From Begonia masoniana (Eukaryota > Streptophyta > Magnoliopsida > Cucurbitales > Begoniaceae): a stretch of DNA of 64,000 bases. Of this stretch, positions 20,995-30,859 are shown one piece after another (the first letter of the stretch is position 1; each line of letters starts with the position of its first letter). The stretch spans positions 50,495,646-50,559,645 of the forward strand of contig CM039508.1 of the NCBI GenBank assembly GCA_022432975.1, given 5' to 3'. The notes under the pieces were generated by a model. It did no database searches, was not told the DNA's origin, and saw nothing but the letters and a program-made list of their open reading frames with translations. A program made the translations under genes and the position numbers.

Positions 20995-21798
20995 AACAGA
21001 TTGAGTTCCTTGTCGTAGGTTTTAGATTTGAAGGAAAAGATCTTGACGGTAATAGGTGGGTATGAATCTCTTAGTCATGAGTGACTTCATTGCTCTCCAC
21101 GTGGTAATGGGGGTATCTCCTATCCGTCGTCTTTGAAGTTTAATATTGGACCACTAGAGGGCCGCATATCCCGATAGCTCTACCGATACTAACTGGATCT
21201 TCACTTTATCGGAGTACTCATAGTAGTCGAAGACATTTTCTACTTTATCAATCCATTCTAGAAAGGTATCTCCATCGCATGTTCCGTCGAATGGGGGTAT
21301 ATGTAGCTTGACATTTCTAAGGTCCTCATAATCTTTACGTCTACTTGGGCGAAAAGTTTCTTCTTCATCTAATGTTCAATCTTCATCATCCTCATAAAGC
21401 GGGTTTCTTCTCCTAGGATGTTCAAGCCTTTCTTCGTCTGAGGTTGGATCTTGTTCTTGAAATCGTCTCCTAGGATTTCCGGGTCTAAATCTAGGCGAGG
21501 GTTCTCGGAACATCTCATTTGGGCTTTTCTTATTAAGGACTTCCATTAGGTGTTTCATGCCAAGGGTTAAGTCTTTTAGTTGTTGACCTGAATGGTTAAC
21601 TTCTCCGCTAAGACCATTTAATTGTCCTTGCATGCTAAATTCTCCTTCTTGAAGGATGTGAATCTCGGGTTGGGGAATGTCCTTACCCCGGTTCGATTCT
21701 TGAGTCATATCTTGGCTTGGCTCTTGGTTAATTCTACTTCTAGTCTTCATACGAATTCTAACGATACTATTAAGATTTTTTTTTTTTTTAATTTTCAA
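20995..21798 (-). pseudogene. Element 3 gag remnant
   Basis: Starts MKIKKKKNLNSI or at the internal MKTRSRINQEP. An acidic, proline-rich N-terminal part is followed by the retrotransposon gag core (KLHIPPFDGTCDGDTFLEW, SDKVKIQLVSVELSGYA, TTWRAMKSLMTKRFIP). Two stops interrupt it: after YEDDED (21376-21378) and in the conserved ALWW block, where a TAG replaces the first tryptophan. The frame ends at SVEAY, where the foreign LTR piece begins. The zinc knuckle is missing. Confidence 0.75.
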
Positions 21799-21845
21799 TT
21801 TTTTTTTATTTACTAAGTATTATGAAGGAAATTAGCTTAATGAAA

Positions 21846-22845
21846 GGAAAGTAATTTTAAAATTTTAGAAAAGAATCATGAAAAAGGAAAGTAATTTTAA
21901 AATTTTAGAAAAGAATCATGAAAAAGGAAAGTAATTTTAAAATTTTAGAAAAGAATCATGAAAAAGGAAAGTAATTTTAAAATTTTAGAAAAGAATCATG
22001 AAAAAGGAAAGTAATTTTAAAATTTTAGAAAAGAATCATGAAAAAGGAAAGTAATTTTAAAATTTTAGAAAAGAATCATGAAAAAGGAAAGTAATTTTAA
22101 AATTTTAGAAAAGAATCATGAAAAAGGAAAGTAATTTTAAAATTTTAGAAAAGAATCATGAAAAAGGAAAGTAATTTTAAAATTTTAGAAAAGAATCATG
22201 AAAAAGGAAAGTAATTTTAAAATTTTAGAAAAGAATCATGAAAAAGGAAAGTAATTTTAAAATTTTAGAAAAGAATCATGAAAAAGGAAAGTAATTTTAA
22301 AATTTTAGAAAAGAATCATGAAAAAGGAAAGTAATTTTAAAATTTTAGAAAAGAATCATGAAAAAGGAAAGTAATTTTAAAATTTTAGAAAAGAATCATG
22401 AAAAAGGAAAGTAATTTTAAAATTTTAGAAAAGAATCATGAAAAAGGAAAGTAATTTTAAAATTTTAGAAAAGAATCATGAAAAAGGAAAGTAATTTTAA
22501 AATTTTAGAAAAGAATCATGAAAAAGGAAAGTAATTTTAAAATTTTAGAAAAGAATCATGAAAAAGGAAAGTAATTTTAAAATTTTAGAAAAGAATCATG
22601 AAAAAGGAAAGTAATTTTAAAATTTTAGAAAAGAATCATGAAAAAGGAAAGTAATTTTAAAATTTTAGAAAAGAATCATGAAAAAGGAAAGTAATTTTAA
22701 AATTTTAGAAAAGAATCATGAAAAAGGAAAGTAATTTTAAAATTTTAGAAAAGAATCATGAAAAAGGAAAGTAATTTTAAAATTTTAGAAAAGAATCATG
22801 AAAAAGGAAAGTAATTTTAAAATTTTAGAAAAGAATCATGAAACT
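21846..22845. repeat. 40-bp tandem array, 25 copies
   Basis: The unit starts ggaaagtaattttaaaattt and continues tagaaaagaatcatgaaaaa. It repeats 25 times at an exact 40-bp period with no differences that I can see until the last copy runs into unique sequence at 22844. It lies in the untranslated leader of element 3, between PBS and gag. Confidence 0.95.
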
Positions 22846-23610
22846 ATTTAGAAAAATCAGGAAAAAGGAAAGTGAATAAACCTAATTAAATGTCTAATTA
22901 AAATTCTAATTTTAAGTGTCTAGTAGCAGCAAGATTAACACTAAGGAATCATCAGTAGGAAACAAATAGATAATATCAGCAGTAAATCAGAAAGGAATCA
23001 ACAAGTATTTCTGCTGAATAAGGAATGTTTAATCGGAAAGGAATGTTTAATCAAATAAGGAAATAAAACAACAGCTGTGAAATGACAGGATTTTAAACCT
23101 GTAACTTGTGCTCTAACCTGTCAACAGAGAATGCTGGATTATAGAAAATGCTAGATTAACTCTTATGCAGATAGATAGAAAGAATAAAAAACACAGCAGC
23201 AAGAAGAACACTCATAACCGAAACTGTTATGCATTTTATTTTCCTTTAAAATAGCAGCAATAAACCAGTTGTTAAAACTATAAATCAGAAGCTTGAGTTA
23301 TCCTTTATGTTAAACACTATTCTTGATAGGAGAATACGTTCTGGATCTCAACATATTCATGCAGAAGGTCGAACTCAAACAACATTACATAGCAAAGCAA
23401 ATCAGATCTGAGTTTTCTAATTCAAAATCAGATCTGAATTTTTTTTTTTTTTAAATTAACACAAAGGAAGTTGGATTATAATTATTGAAAAAAAAAATCG
23501 CAGATCTAGATTTGATTTAAGTTCAGACGAAATAAAAAAGAAAACAAAAACATCAAGTTTTCAATAAATAAAAAAAAAAAATCAATTAGCACACCAAGGA
23601 AGCTAGCCAA
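22846..23610 (-). other. Element 3 leader without genes
   Basis: AT-rich untranslated leader between the PBS and the 40-bp array, with several A or T runs. I see no ORF or further repeat structure. Confidence 0.6.
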
Positions 23611-23622
23611 GCTTTGATACCA
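23611..23622 (-). other. Element 3 primer-binding site (tRNA-iMet type)
   Basis: Minus-strand TGGTATCAAAGC, two bases inside the 5' LTR. This is the usual initiator tRNA-Met type site, with one base different from the site of element 1 (TGGTATCAGAGC). Confidence 0.85.
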
Positions 23623-23624
23623 GA

Positions 23625-24542
23625 TGTTGAGCTTCAACCTGTAAAGACAACTCTATGCTCGAAAAGAAGATCGTTAGCTTTCTTGAAACACAGATCCAAC
23701 AAATCCGATAAAATAAATGTAAACAAAATATTAAACGTGCTCGGATTGAAATGAAAACGAAATATCGAATGTTTCCGAGAATCGGCCAATAATCGCTATT
23801 TAGAGCGTTTTGGCAAGAGTTTTCTTCCAAGGAAGAGAACTCGATTCAAGGAATCGGTTAGGCCACTTCTTGCCGTTTTTCGATCTCGAAAGAAAGGAGA
23901 AGAAGACGGCAAATCCGTTCTTACAAGCTACCAAGCTTGAAGATCTGTTTTCGGGGGCACAAGCCCTCGGTCGTTGTCAACCGAGCTTACCTTGGTAGCT
24001 CCTCGCTCCAAGCTTCTTCTATCGAGAGAAGACAAATCTGCGGATGCTCATAAAAAATCAACCAAAAAATTACAATCACCAATGCCATGAATATAGTCCT
24101 AATGGTGGGCTAGGGTTTTTGAGTGGGTTGGGCTTGGGCCTTTATCTGGGCAAACTATGTCTTCAATGTCAATTGGGCCAAACCATAAGCTAAGCCACCA
24201 ACTAAGCCTAACATTCATCTAATCCTAAAATGCCTAATCATGCATGCATATAATAAGATTAACAAAAAGGCCAACGTTTGCCAATAAGTCTTAAATAAAA
24301 AAGTACAAACATCACAGCTCGGGAAGACAAATTCCCATATGAGCATTAGGCCGCCTCTCTAGTCCTTCCATATGAGGAGGTGCTTCGGTTGGTCAACGTC
24401 TCCAGGTTTAGTCTCCCACTTCAAGCCAGCCACGGCGTCCTTCAAGTCTTCACACGATCCATAACCTGCAAAAGAGACAAGTGTGTTAGTTAAGTTATGG
24501 ATTCGGGCCTGAGATCGTGTAATGGGCCTATGGGGCACAACA
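23625..24542 (-). repeat. Element 3, 5' LTR (complete)
   Basis: 918 bp, TGTTGAGC...GCACAACA on the plus strand, flanked on the right by TSD caagt (24543-24547). It is uninterrupted and so shows how the split 3' LTR copy should read across the insertion site (gcatgcatataataag around 24247). Confidence 0.9.
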
Positions 24543-24547
24543 CAAGT

Positions 24548-25695
24548 TGGATCCTCAAACCGACAAGAGAGGTCGACGCCACCTCCACCGCGGTCGGAGT
24601 TTTTATCGATTGAATTTCACAATCAGCATTGTCGAGAGCAGTTTGACCTGGATTTGTTACACCGCCAGGTGACGTTGTCGAAGACTGTGGACTTTACAGG
24701 ATGAGAGTCCTTGCAGATCAAAAAAATGTTCGACAGAATCGACCTCAAAGGTGTGTATAGTCTACGGGGACAAAGCTGTGATAGAATTGTTTGTCTATTC
24801 TATGCGAACACGTGCTGGACTGGGAGGTCCGAAATTATCAAGACCAACATATTGGGAAAGGAGATTGTCATTACTCCTGAGACAGTAAATCGGTTGATTG
24901 GATTTGCCGCAGAAGGGGCGAAAAGATACTGCCACGCCCAATGAAAGTGTCCCTTCATCGGAACAGCCGAGGGAACAAAGTTTATTTGGCAAATTCATCG
25001 GAATGCTGACCTTGTGGCGTTCGTTAAACCAGGAGCGAAAGAGTTGAATGTAAAAGCTCGCATCATCCGCAATCTACTGTCACACACCATTCTACTGAGG
25101 GTTGGACATAGAGATCATGTTAGCTACATGTGTCTCTATATTATGGAGAATCTATACAACAGGTTTAATATTCGACCCTGATTTTGTGATTTTAAGCCAC
25201 ACGTGTGAGATTGGGCGTACAAGGAACAATAATCTCTCTTACAGTGTCTTGATTCATAAAATTGTCGAGTATTTTCAGATTGAGTTACCCCTTGGAGAGC
25301 AGCTCAGATTACAGCGGGCCGGAGATGCATTTAACAGGCTTCATTTGGTTCGAATGAGGCTTGTTGGTACAGATGGGCTGTGGACGTTAAGGGGAGATGA
25401 GGGGGATGAGAGGGATGATGTAGGGCAACCCACTCATGTTCGGCAACCCACTCACACAGAGCAATCTCCGGAGGCAAATAGGGCGGATATGACGTGTGTT
25501 AGGGCAGATATAAACTCTCTCTCAAGCAGAGTCTCACATATCGAGGTGACTATGACGGAGCATCACAGAGAGGTCATGGAATACCTCAGAGAGATGATGG
25601 AGTACCACAGAGGTACGCGACAAATCTTCCAGGACCTGGTGGAGGCCAATGATGATGCCCGTCTGATGTCAGGCGATGACGACGACGATGCCTAA
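24548..25695 (+). pseudogene. 3' part of a Transposase_32-like (putative plant transposon protein) gene
   Basis: Continues the frame interrupted at 212. Readable segments are FHNQHCREQFDLDLLHRQV, then a stop (TGA 24702-24704), then FYANTCWTGRSEI and ETVNRLIGFAAEG, then a second stop (24942-24944), then KELNVKARIIRNLLSH. A frameshift follows near 25150, after which NNNLSYSVLIHKIVEYF and a C-terminal tail rich in D, E and H are open to 25695. The FYAN and IRNLLSH-type blocks resemble the Transposase_32 family (PF20167) as I recall it; no search was run. With two stops and one shift it is a pseudogene. It converges on the MULE transposase at 26795-28885. Confidence 0.55.
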
Positions 25696-26074
25696 CCGAC
25701 GGTGGGTGATGAGGAGGAAGTCCAATCGGTGGGAGATAAGGATAACAACGATGCCCAATTGTAGGTACATTCCAACCAATTTTTCTCATTATTTTTTTCA
25801 TTATAATTATTATTTTCTAATACAACTTTCATTACGTGCAGATAGGAGATGATTGACTATCAGGATGATGGGGACGATGAGGAGGAAGTCTATTTTGATG
25901 TATATTAGTTTGATGAACAGTAGTTGGATTTAATTTAGTTTGATGTGCTTTAATTTAGTTTGATGCACTTAGTTGGATGATGTAAACTTCTATAACTGAT
26001 GCACTTTATGTTTGATGAACTTGATGTTTGGTACATATATTTGTTTTTAGATGCACTTGATGTTTGGTGTAAAA
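25696..26074. other. MULE interior without genes
   Basis: 3' flank of the Transposase_32-like pseudogene. It contains loose repeats of the words tttgatg and gcacttgatgttt and no ORF of note. Confidence 0.5.
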
Positions 26075-26545
26075 TACTGAACTGTTTAGGTAGTCGAATA
26101 TGCAAGATGATACTAGCTATGGAGGAGTAAAAAAACAAAGAAAACTCTGTCCAAATTTCTAATTTTTTCTCACATTAAACATCAAATTAACAAATTTATC
26201 GTATAAAATTATTTTTAAGTACTATTTTCATCAATATATTAAAATAAACTAAATGAAGTAATTTCATTTTTACAAGTTAACCAAATATTATAATTAAGTC
26301 TCAAGCTAGTGGACCTAAACCTATTAGCAAGTAATTTTATATATTATAGATTGAATAATTCTAAGTAAACCTTTTAAATTAGAAGGGTAAACAAAACTAG
26401 ACCAGAATCGTAATTTTACCTGAAACTAGTTAAAATCCGATAAAAAATTAGAAATTAGAAATTTGGTCATAGTTTTCTTTGTTTTTTGACTCCTCCATAG
26501 CTATTATCATCCGCATATTCGACTACCCAAACAGCTCCAGTATTA
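26075..26545. mobile_element. MITE nested in the MULE
   Basis: About 470 bp. The left arm (from tactgaactgtttaggtag, through gtcgaatatgc and agctatggaggagt, to aaatttctaatttttt) is repeated in reverse in the right arm ending ctccagta at 26542. The inverted repeats are about 75-85 bp with roughly ten differences. The AT-rich centre has no ORF. Superfamily not assigned because a TSD is not clear. Confidence 0.7.
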
Positions 26546-26794
26546 AACATCAAATAAACAAAATTATAATATAAACAAAATTATTAATTGTTAGCTCTCA
26601 TTACAAAATAATTTGAAATTGAAATGAATTGTACATCAAATTAAATTATAATAGACAAAATGCATAAAATAAAGCTGCTCCAGAATGTCCTCGTCATCAC
26701 TTGAGATCCATCATCCTATTCCATGGCCGCGTGTAGTAGATTCCTACACGTAATGACAGTTATATTAGAATATAATAATCTAAGTTTGTTTAGA

Positions 26795-28885
26795 TCATAA
26801 TGGAAAAAAATATAACTGAGTCCCGTCAAATGTTTGGAAACTCATAAATGTGTCACGCAAAGCAGCAACAGATCCCCTCTCAGGACATGTGTTATGCCCT
26901 TGACGCCGACATTTACTACATGACATCGTAGACTTCTTCTTAGATATTATCGACGTAGAAGGCTCATCCATATCGCGCACTCTTTTCTTTTTCGGCTTAC
27001 CAGGTTGGGGCCTTCTGTTGGGTGGAATGATTGGGGTCTGATTCTCTGCTTCCGGCCACATTGGTTGGTCATTAATGAGACGAATAAAGTGTGAGTACAT
27101 CTCCAAATATGTATCTCGATGATAGTATATATGAACGAAATTTTCTATCAGCAAATAAATGCACGGAATGACATGAACACATGAGATTCCAGTAAGCTCC
27201 CACCTCCGACATGCGCACATACCTTCATTCAGATCAACGACATATTGTTCGTTGCCGTTTCTGACCTCAAATCGTGCATCTCCCGTTAACTCAGTACTCC
27301 AACTGTGAGCTGGCCCTTTGAGATTCTCTAGTTTTTTCCTAATCTTAGGACACATGACATCGTCTAACTTGAGCATCTCTTCGTATTTTTTTACCATACG
27401 AGTCATCATGTTCTTTCGAATCATCTCGAACATGGTCAGGATCGGTTTGTCCCTAGCCGACAATATAGCTGAATTGAAAGACTCGCATAAATTGTTCAAG
27501 CCCAAGTCGCACTTGGGAATTACCGAAAAGGCATGAGTAGCCAACTGCTAGTCGGTGTTCGTCGAAGCCATGTATGGGCATCTGGGTTTAGCTCATGCAC
27601 TTTCTACATTGCTATCTCAAAATATTCCTTTGTAGTTGCCCTTGCTGCATTCCACATAGCATCTCTATACGCTATGCCCCGAAATCGTCATTTGAAGTTT
27701 GCATACATATGTTTTTGGCAAAAACGGTGTTCGGCCAAACCAAATGTGTCGTCCAGAGCAGCCAACAATCCTGAAATTTTAAAGAAAATCAGACTCAGTA
27801 TAAAACAATATAACGACAACGCCCGAATTATAATAATAGTAATAATAATATATACATTTTGTCGATCCGACACAAATGTCTATCATCGTCCATGACCAAT
27901 GCCTAAATCGTCATGCAATAACTCTAAAAATCACAGCCACGAGTCCTTACATTCTGTCTCCACGTTGACAACGACAATCGGATATTCACCATTGTTGTCA
28001 TCAATACTTACGGCCGTGAGTAACTGGCCGGGGCAGAAGCCCTTCAAATGATATCCATCTAAATATATAATAGGTCTGCACTGTTCCAACAAACCTGCCA
28101 CACAAGCAGCCATACAAACGTACATTTTTTCAAATATCATTTGTTCATCTCGCCCCTCACCCACTACGTAACCATGTATTTTAAATGTACTGCCTGGATT
28201 TGATCTGAATATTTCTTATAAGTACGAATGCAGTAGTTTGAATTCTTCTTCGCCCCTCTCGTAATTAAGTTCTTTAGCTTCGATTATTCCTCTTCTCGCA
28301 AGACTTGACTTAATGTTCACCTTATGTTCCTTCCTCACTGTCTCGATAATATCAAAAATGGGCTAGTCAGGTTGACTTTTGAACCTATCTGTTGCCAACT
28401 ACTTTGTCGAAGCGTGTCGATTATCAAGTGTCTTAACACAGTTGTGATCATTACGGTAGACCTTTATTTGGAAGGTCAACTCATTTTGCATGACCAAAGC
28501 GTGCAGATGCCAATTACAATCTACTCCTTTACATTTTTCTGTGAGTCTCTTCTTCTCACTTTTAACAAATTTGATATCAAATCTTTTTTTTTAAAGAATA
28601 ATCTCGTACTTCGTCTCTAATAGCCTTCAAGGAGCTATATTGTCCGCTCACAACAAAATCACCTGAATTTTCTGCCCTTACTTGTATACTTTGTGTCTCG
28701 TCATCATCTGAATTAAACGGTTCACGAAGCTCATCGTCTAAGGTTTCAAATATTGAATGCACTTGTATTTCTCCTTCACCATCTAAGTGATCAAATAGTT
28801 GAATATTACCGTATATCGGACCGTGCTCCTCCATATACCATTCCATGTTCGCAGGCTCATCTGCATCAACTAATCTTTCTACCAT
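26795..28885 (-). pseudogene. MuDR/MULE transposase remnant
   Basis: Minus strand. The N-terminal part starts MVERLVDADEPANMEW (28885). A MuDR-type DNA-binding segment follows, with in-frame stops (CKGVDCNWHLHAL). The transposase core is readable at 28164-27931 (IYLDGYHLKG, LLTAVSIDDNN), then SDRQN, a probable short intron (about 27860-27772), and GLLAALDDTFGLAEHRFCQ. The C-terminus (27544-26795) holds the SWIM zinc finger, C-x-C...W..TGISCVHVI, and a CxxC...H...C knuckle (CSKCRRQGHNTC). Several stops and frameshifts make it non-functional. Known role: cut-and-paste transposition of the MULE in the nucleus. Confidence 0.85.
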
Positions 28886-28977
28886 TTACGACGATTATCT
28901 GCAAAAAAATACAACAATAACAATCAGAATACATAAAGGAAATTAAAGGAAAACAATCTCAATTCAGTAAAATGGAG

Positions 28978-29545
28978 AACGGACGGATGCTATTTTCGTG
29001 CGTCCGTCCGTTATACGGTCTGGAAGATTACAAAATCTGAGTTATTTATTATAAAAATTGAACTAAATGAATCAGAATGGATAAAGCTATTACCTCAAAG
29101 CGTATTTCGATCGTAAATCTACAAAAAATTTGCAAGAGGTTGAGAGAAAATCGATTTTATCGCGGTAAAAATGTCGGATATCAGGCGCTGGTACAATATA
29201 AATCGAGAGATCGGACGAACGCTGTATTTATGCGTCCGTCCGTTGTCGCCCTAAATTAGCATGTTCGTCCGTTTATAAAATTCCTTAAAAATAAGGGATG
29301 GACATGCTGTTTAACGGACGGACGCGTAAATACAACGTCCGTTCGAGCCACGCGTCGACATCCAGGCAAAACATACGTACAGACGGACAAACGTTTCGTG
29401 TGTCCGTTCGAATTATGTACCGGACGGATGTGATTTTTAACCGTTCGTCCAGGAAATGACTAAATAATTGATACAGACGGACACAAATATTTACCGTCCG
29501 TCTGATATACGGCAAAAATAGATACCGGACGCAGATCGGACGGAC
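28978..29545. repeat. Right terminal region of the MULE with cgtccg repeats
   Basis: Roughly ten blocks of cggacgga or its complement at spacings of about 40-80 bp, several forming hairpins around gcgtccgtccg. The left copy at 1-60 shares the same design. Subterminal arrays like this serve as transposase binding sites in some DNA transposons; that role is inferred here. Confidence 0.65.
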
Positions 29546-30859
29546 AGTAGAGTTTGTTTTGTTTTGTTTTTAATACTCTAATATTTGATTCGTTAAATTT
29601 GATACTTTAACGTTTAAAATAAAAAACCCGTATAGTTCGAGGTTTGAATCGGTAATTTCCCTTATTAATTTACTGGGCTTGCCGGTTCAAAGCGGCGGTA
29701 AAAGTCTTTTCCTCCTTCAACCTTGTGTTTTTTTCACGGTTCTCGAAGGAGAGAGACGAGTACTCAACCCCGATCGACGACAGTGAACGGCGTCGAGGGA
29801 GTAGCCGGTTTCTGTATTCCTGATGGTTTCTGGATTTGCAGAATGAAGAAGCTTGAGGTTGGGGAAAGAAGGAAGCTCGGTTATAATTTGTTTAGGCAGA
29901 TGGTCGTTGGGTGATGGTTCGCCTTTTCCCTCACAAGCAGAGTTGTTTTGGAGGTGGTAAATTGAAATATTTGCTTTGAAAAGCTCCTGTATTTCTCCCA
30001 ATTCTTAGACCTAATTCTGATATAAAAGTTGCTTGAAGAAATTCGAAACGTAGATACTTTCCTACTTTTGTGAATAGAAATTTAATTTTATCGTGATTAT
30101 GCCTATTTTTGGAGTTTTTTAGAATTAGATTTTTCGAATAGGATTTTAATTAACCTAATTTAGGACATTTGAATTTTATTTGCGAATTATATCAATCTCA
30201 ATTCACAAGAAAGAGACATTGCAATTTGCATCACACATTTATTTGCGAATTAGCATGTTACAACTGGAAAACATGGTGATATTAACTGTACTTATTGAGG
30301 AACAATGGACAAATTTCAGCAATATACTCGGACTTGTGAATTGAGATTGATATTTTGCTCAAGTATATATCAAATTATATTTCACATTGTTGTTGCTAAT
30401 TACTTTATGTGTAATCCACAAACATTCTTCATTTCTGGGAGGGGCACTGCACTTTTTTTCCATATTTGTTGCTATTAGGCAGTTTATGTAACATTAGTTT
30501 GGTACGCTTGTCAAGGTATGTTTTGTTTATATAAGGTTTGTTCAATTTGGGACTTTTTCTTTTGATTCGAGATTGTTTGCATAGTGATCACTGTCTGGAA
30601 GTGATGAAACACCATTATCATTGAATATCTGCATGAGTTTGATCTGCGGTAAAAATTGCAGTCACTTAGTTCCTTTCATTGGTTTTTAAGTGTGGTTTTA
30701 TTTTGTGTGCAGACAGTTATTTCACATCATATAATTTGCAGCCATCCAAACTTTTTATAGTGTAGTTTATTAATATTTGACGATTTGTCACCGTTTTGAT
30801 TGACTCACGTGGCTCGTATTAATTTGTAGTTTATACAATCTCTATTTTCTAGTTGGCCA
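29546..30859 (+). promoter_or_regulatory. 5' flank and probable 5' leader of the MOM1-like gene
   Basis: Between the MULE end and the first conserved ATG. A G+C-richer, CG-containing stretch (29690-29910) looks like a transcribed leader, with AT-rich, intron-like DNA from about 29920 to 30840. I cannot place the transcription start. The distance from transposon to leader is only about 150 bp. Confidence 0.4.

Larger units (their letters stand above)
213..24542 (-). mobile_element. Ty3/gypsy LTR retrotransposon (element 3), interrupted and internally deleted
   Basis: On the minus strand the order is 5' LTR (24542-23625), PBS, leader with a 40-bp tandem array, gag, a deletion with a foreign LTR piece, RNase H-integrase, PPT, and 3' LTR (18177-17898 plus 839-213). 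Both outer flanks are caagt (208-212 and 24543-24547), a clean 5-bp TSD. LTR ends are TGTTG...CAACA read on the plus strand. The 3' LTR is split by the insertion at 840-17897. Integrase follows RNase H, so it is Ty3/gypsy. The end of pol runs into the LTR (stop at 18072), an arrangement seen in CRM-type chromoviruses, but I see no convincing chromodomain, so clade is open. Confidence 0.85.
1..29545 (-). mobile_element. Mutator-like element (MULE), decayed, host of the nested stack
   Basis: Seen: both sides carry the same palindromic block built from cggacgga / tccgtccg (1-60 on the left, 28978-29545 on the right). Between them lie a MuDR-type transposase remnant on the minus strand (26795-28885) and a Transposase_32-like gene on the plus strand (142-212 and 24548-25695). 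Known: plant MULEs have long or foldback terminal repeats and often carry a second gene beside the transposase. Inferred: the element was about 5.2 kb before the gypsy element at 213-24542 inserted. Its left terminus and 9-bp target duplication are outside the window, so the left border is a minimum. The right border is placed where the cgtccg repeats stop. Confidence 0.7.

Noticed and set aside
21846..22845. Regular 40-bp repeats considered as a CRISPR array
   Set aside because: The units are contiguous with no unique spacers, and the DNA is a plant retrotransposon leader.
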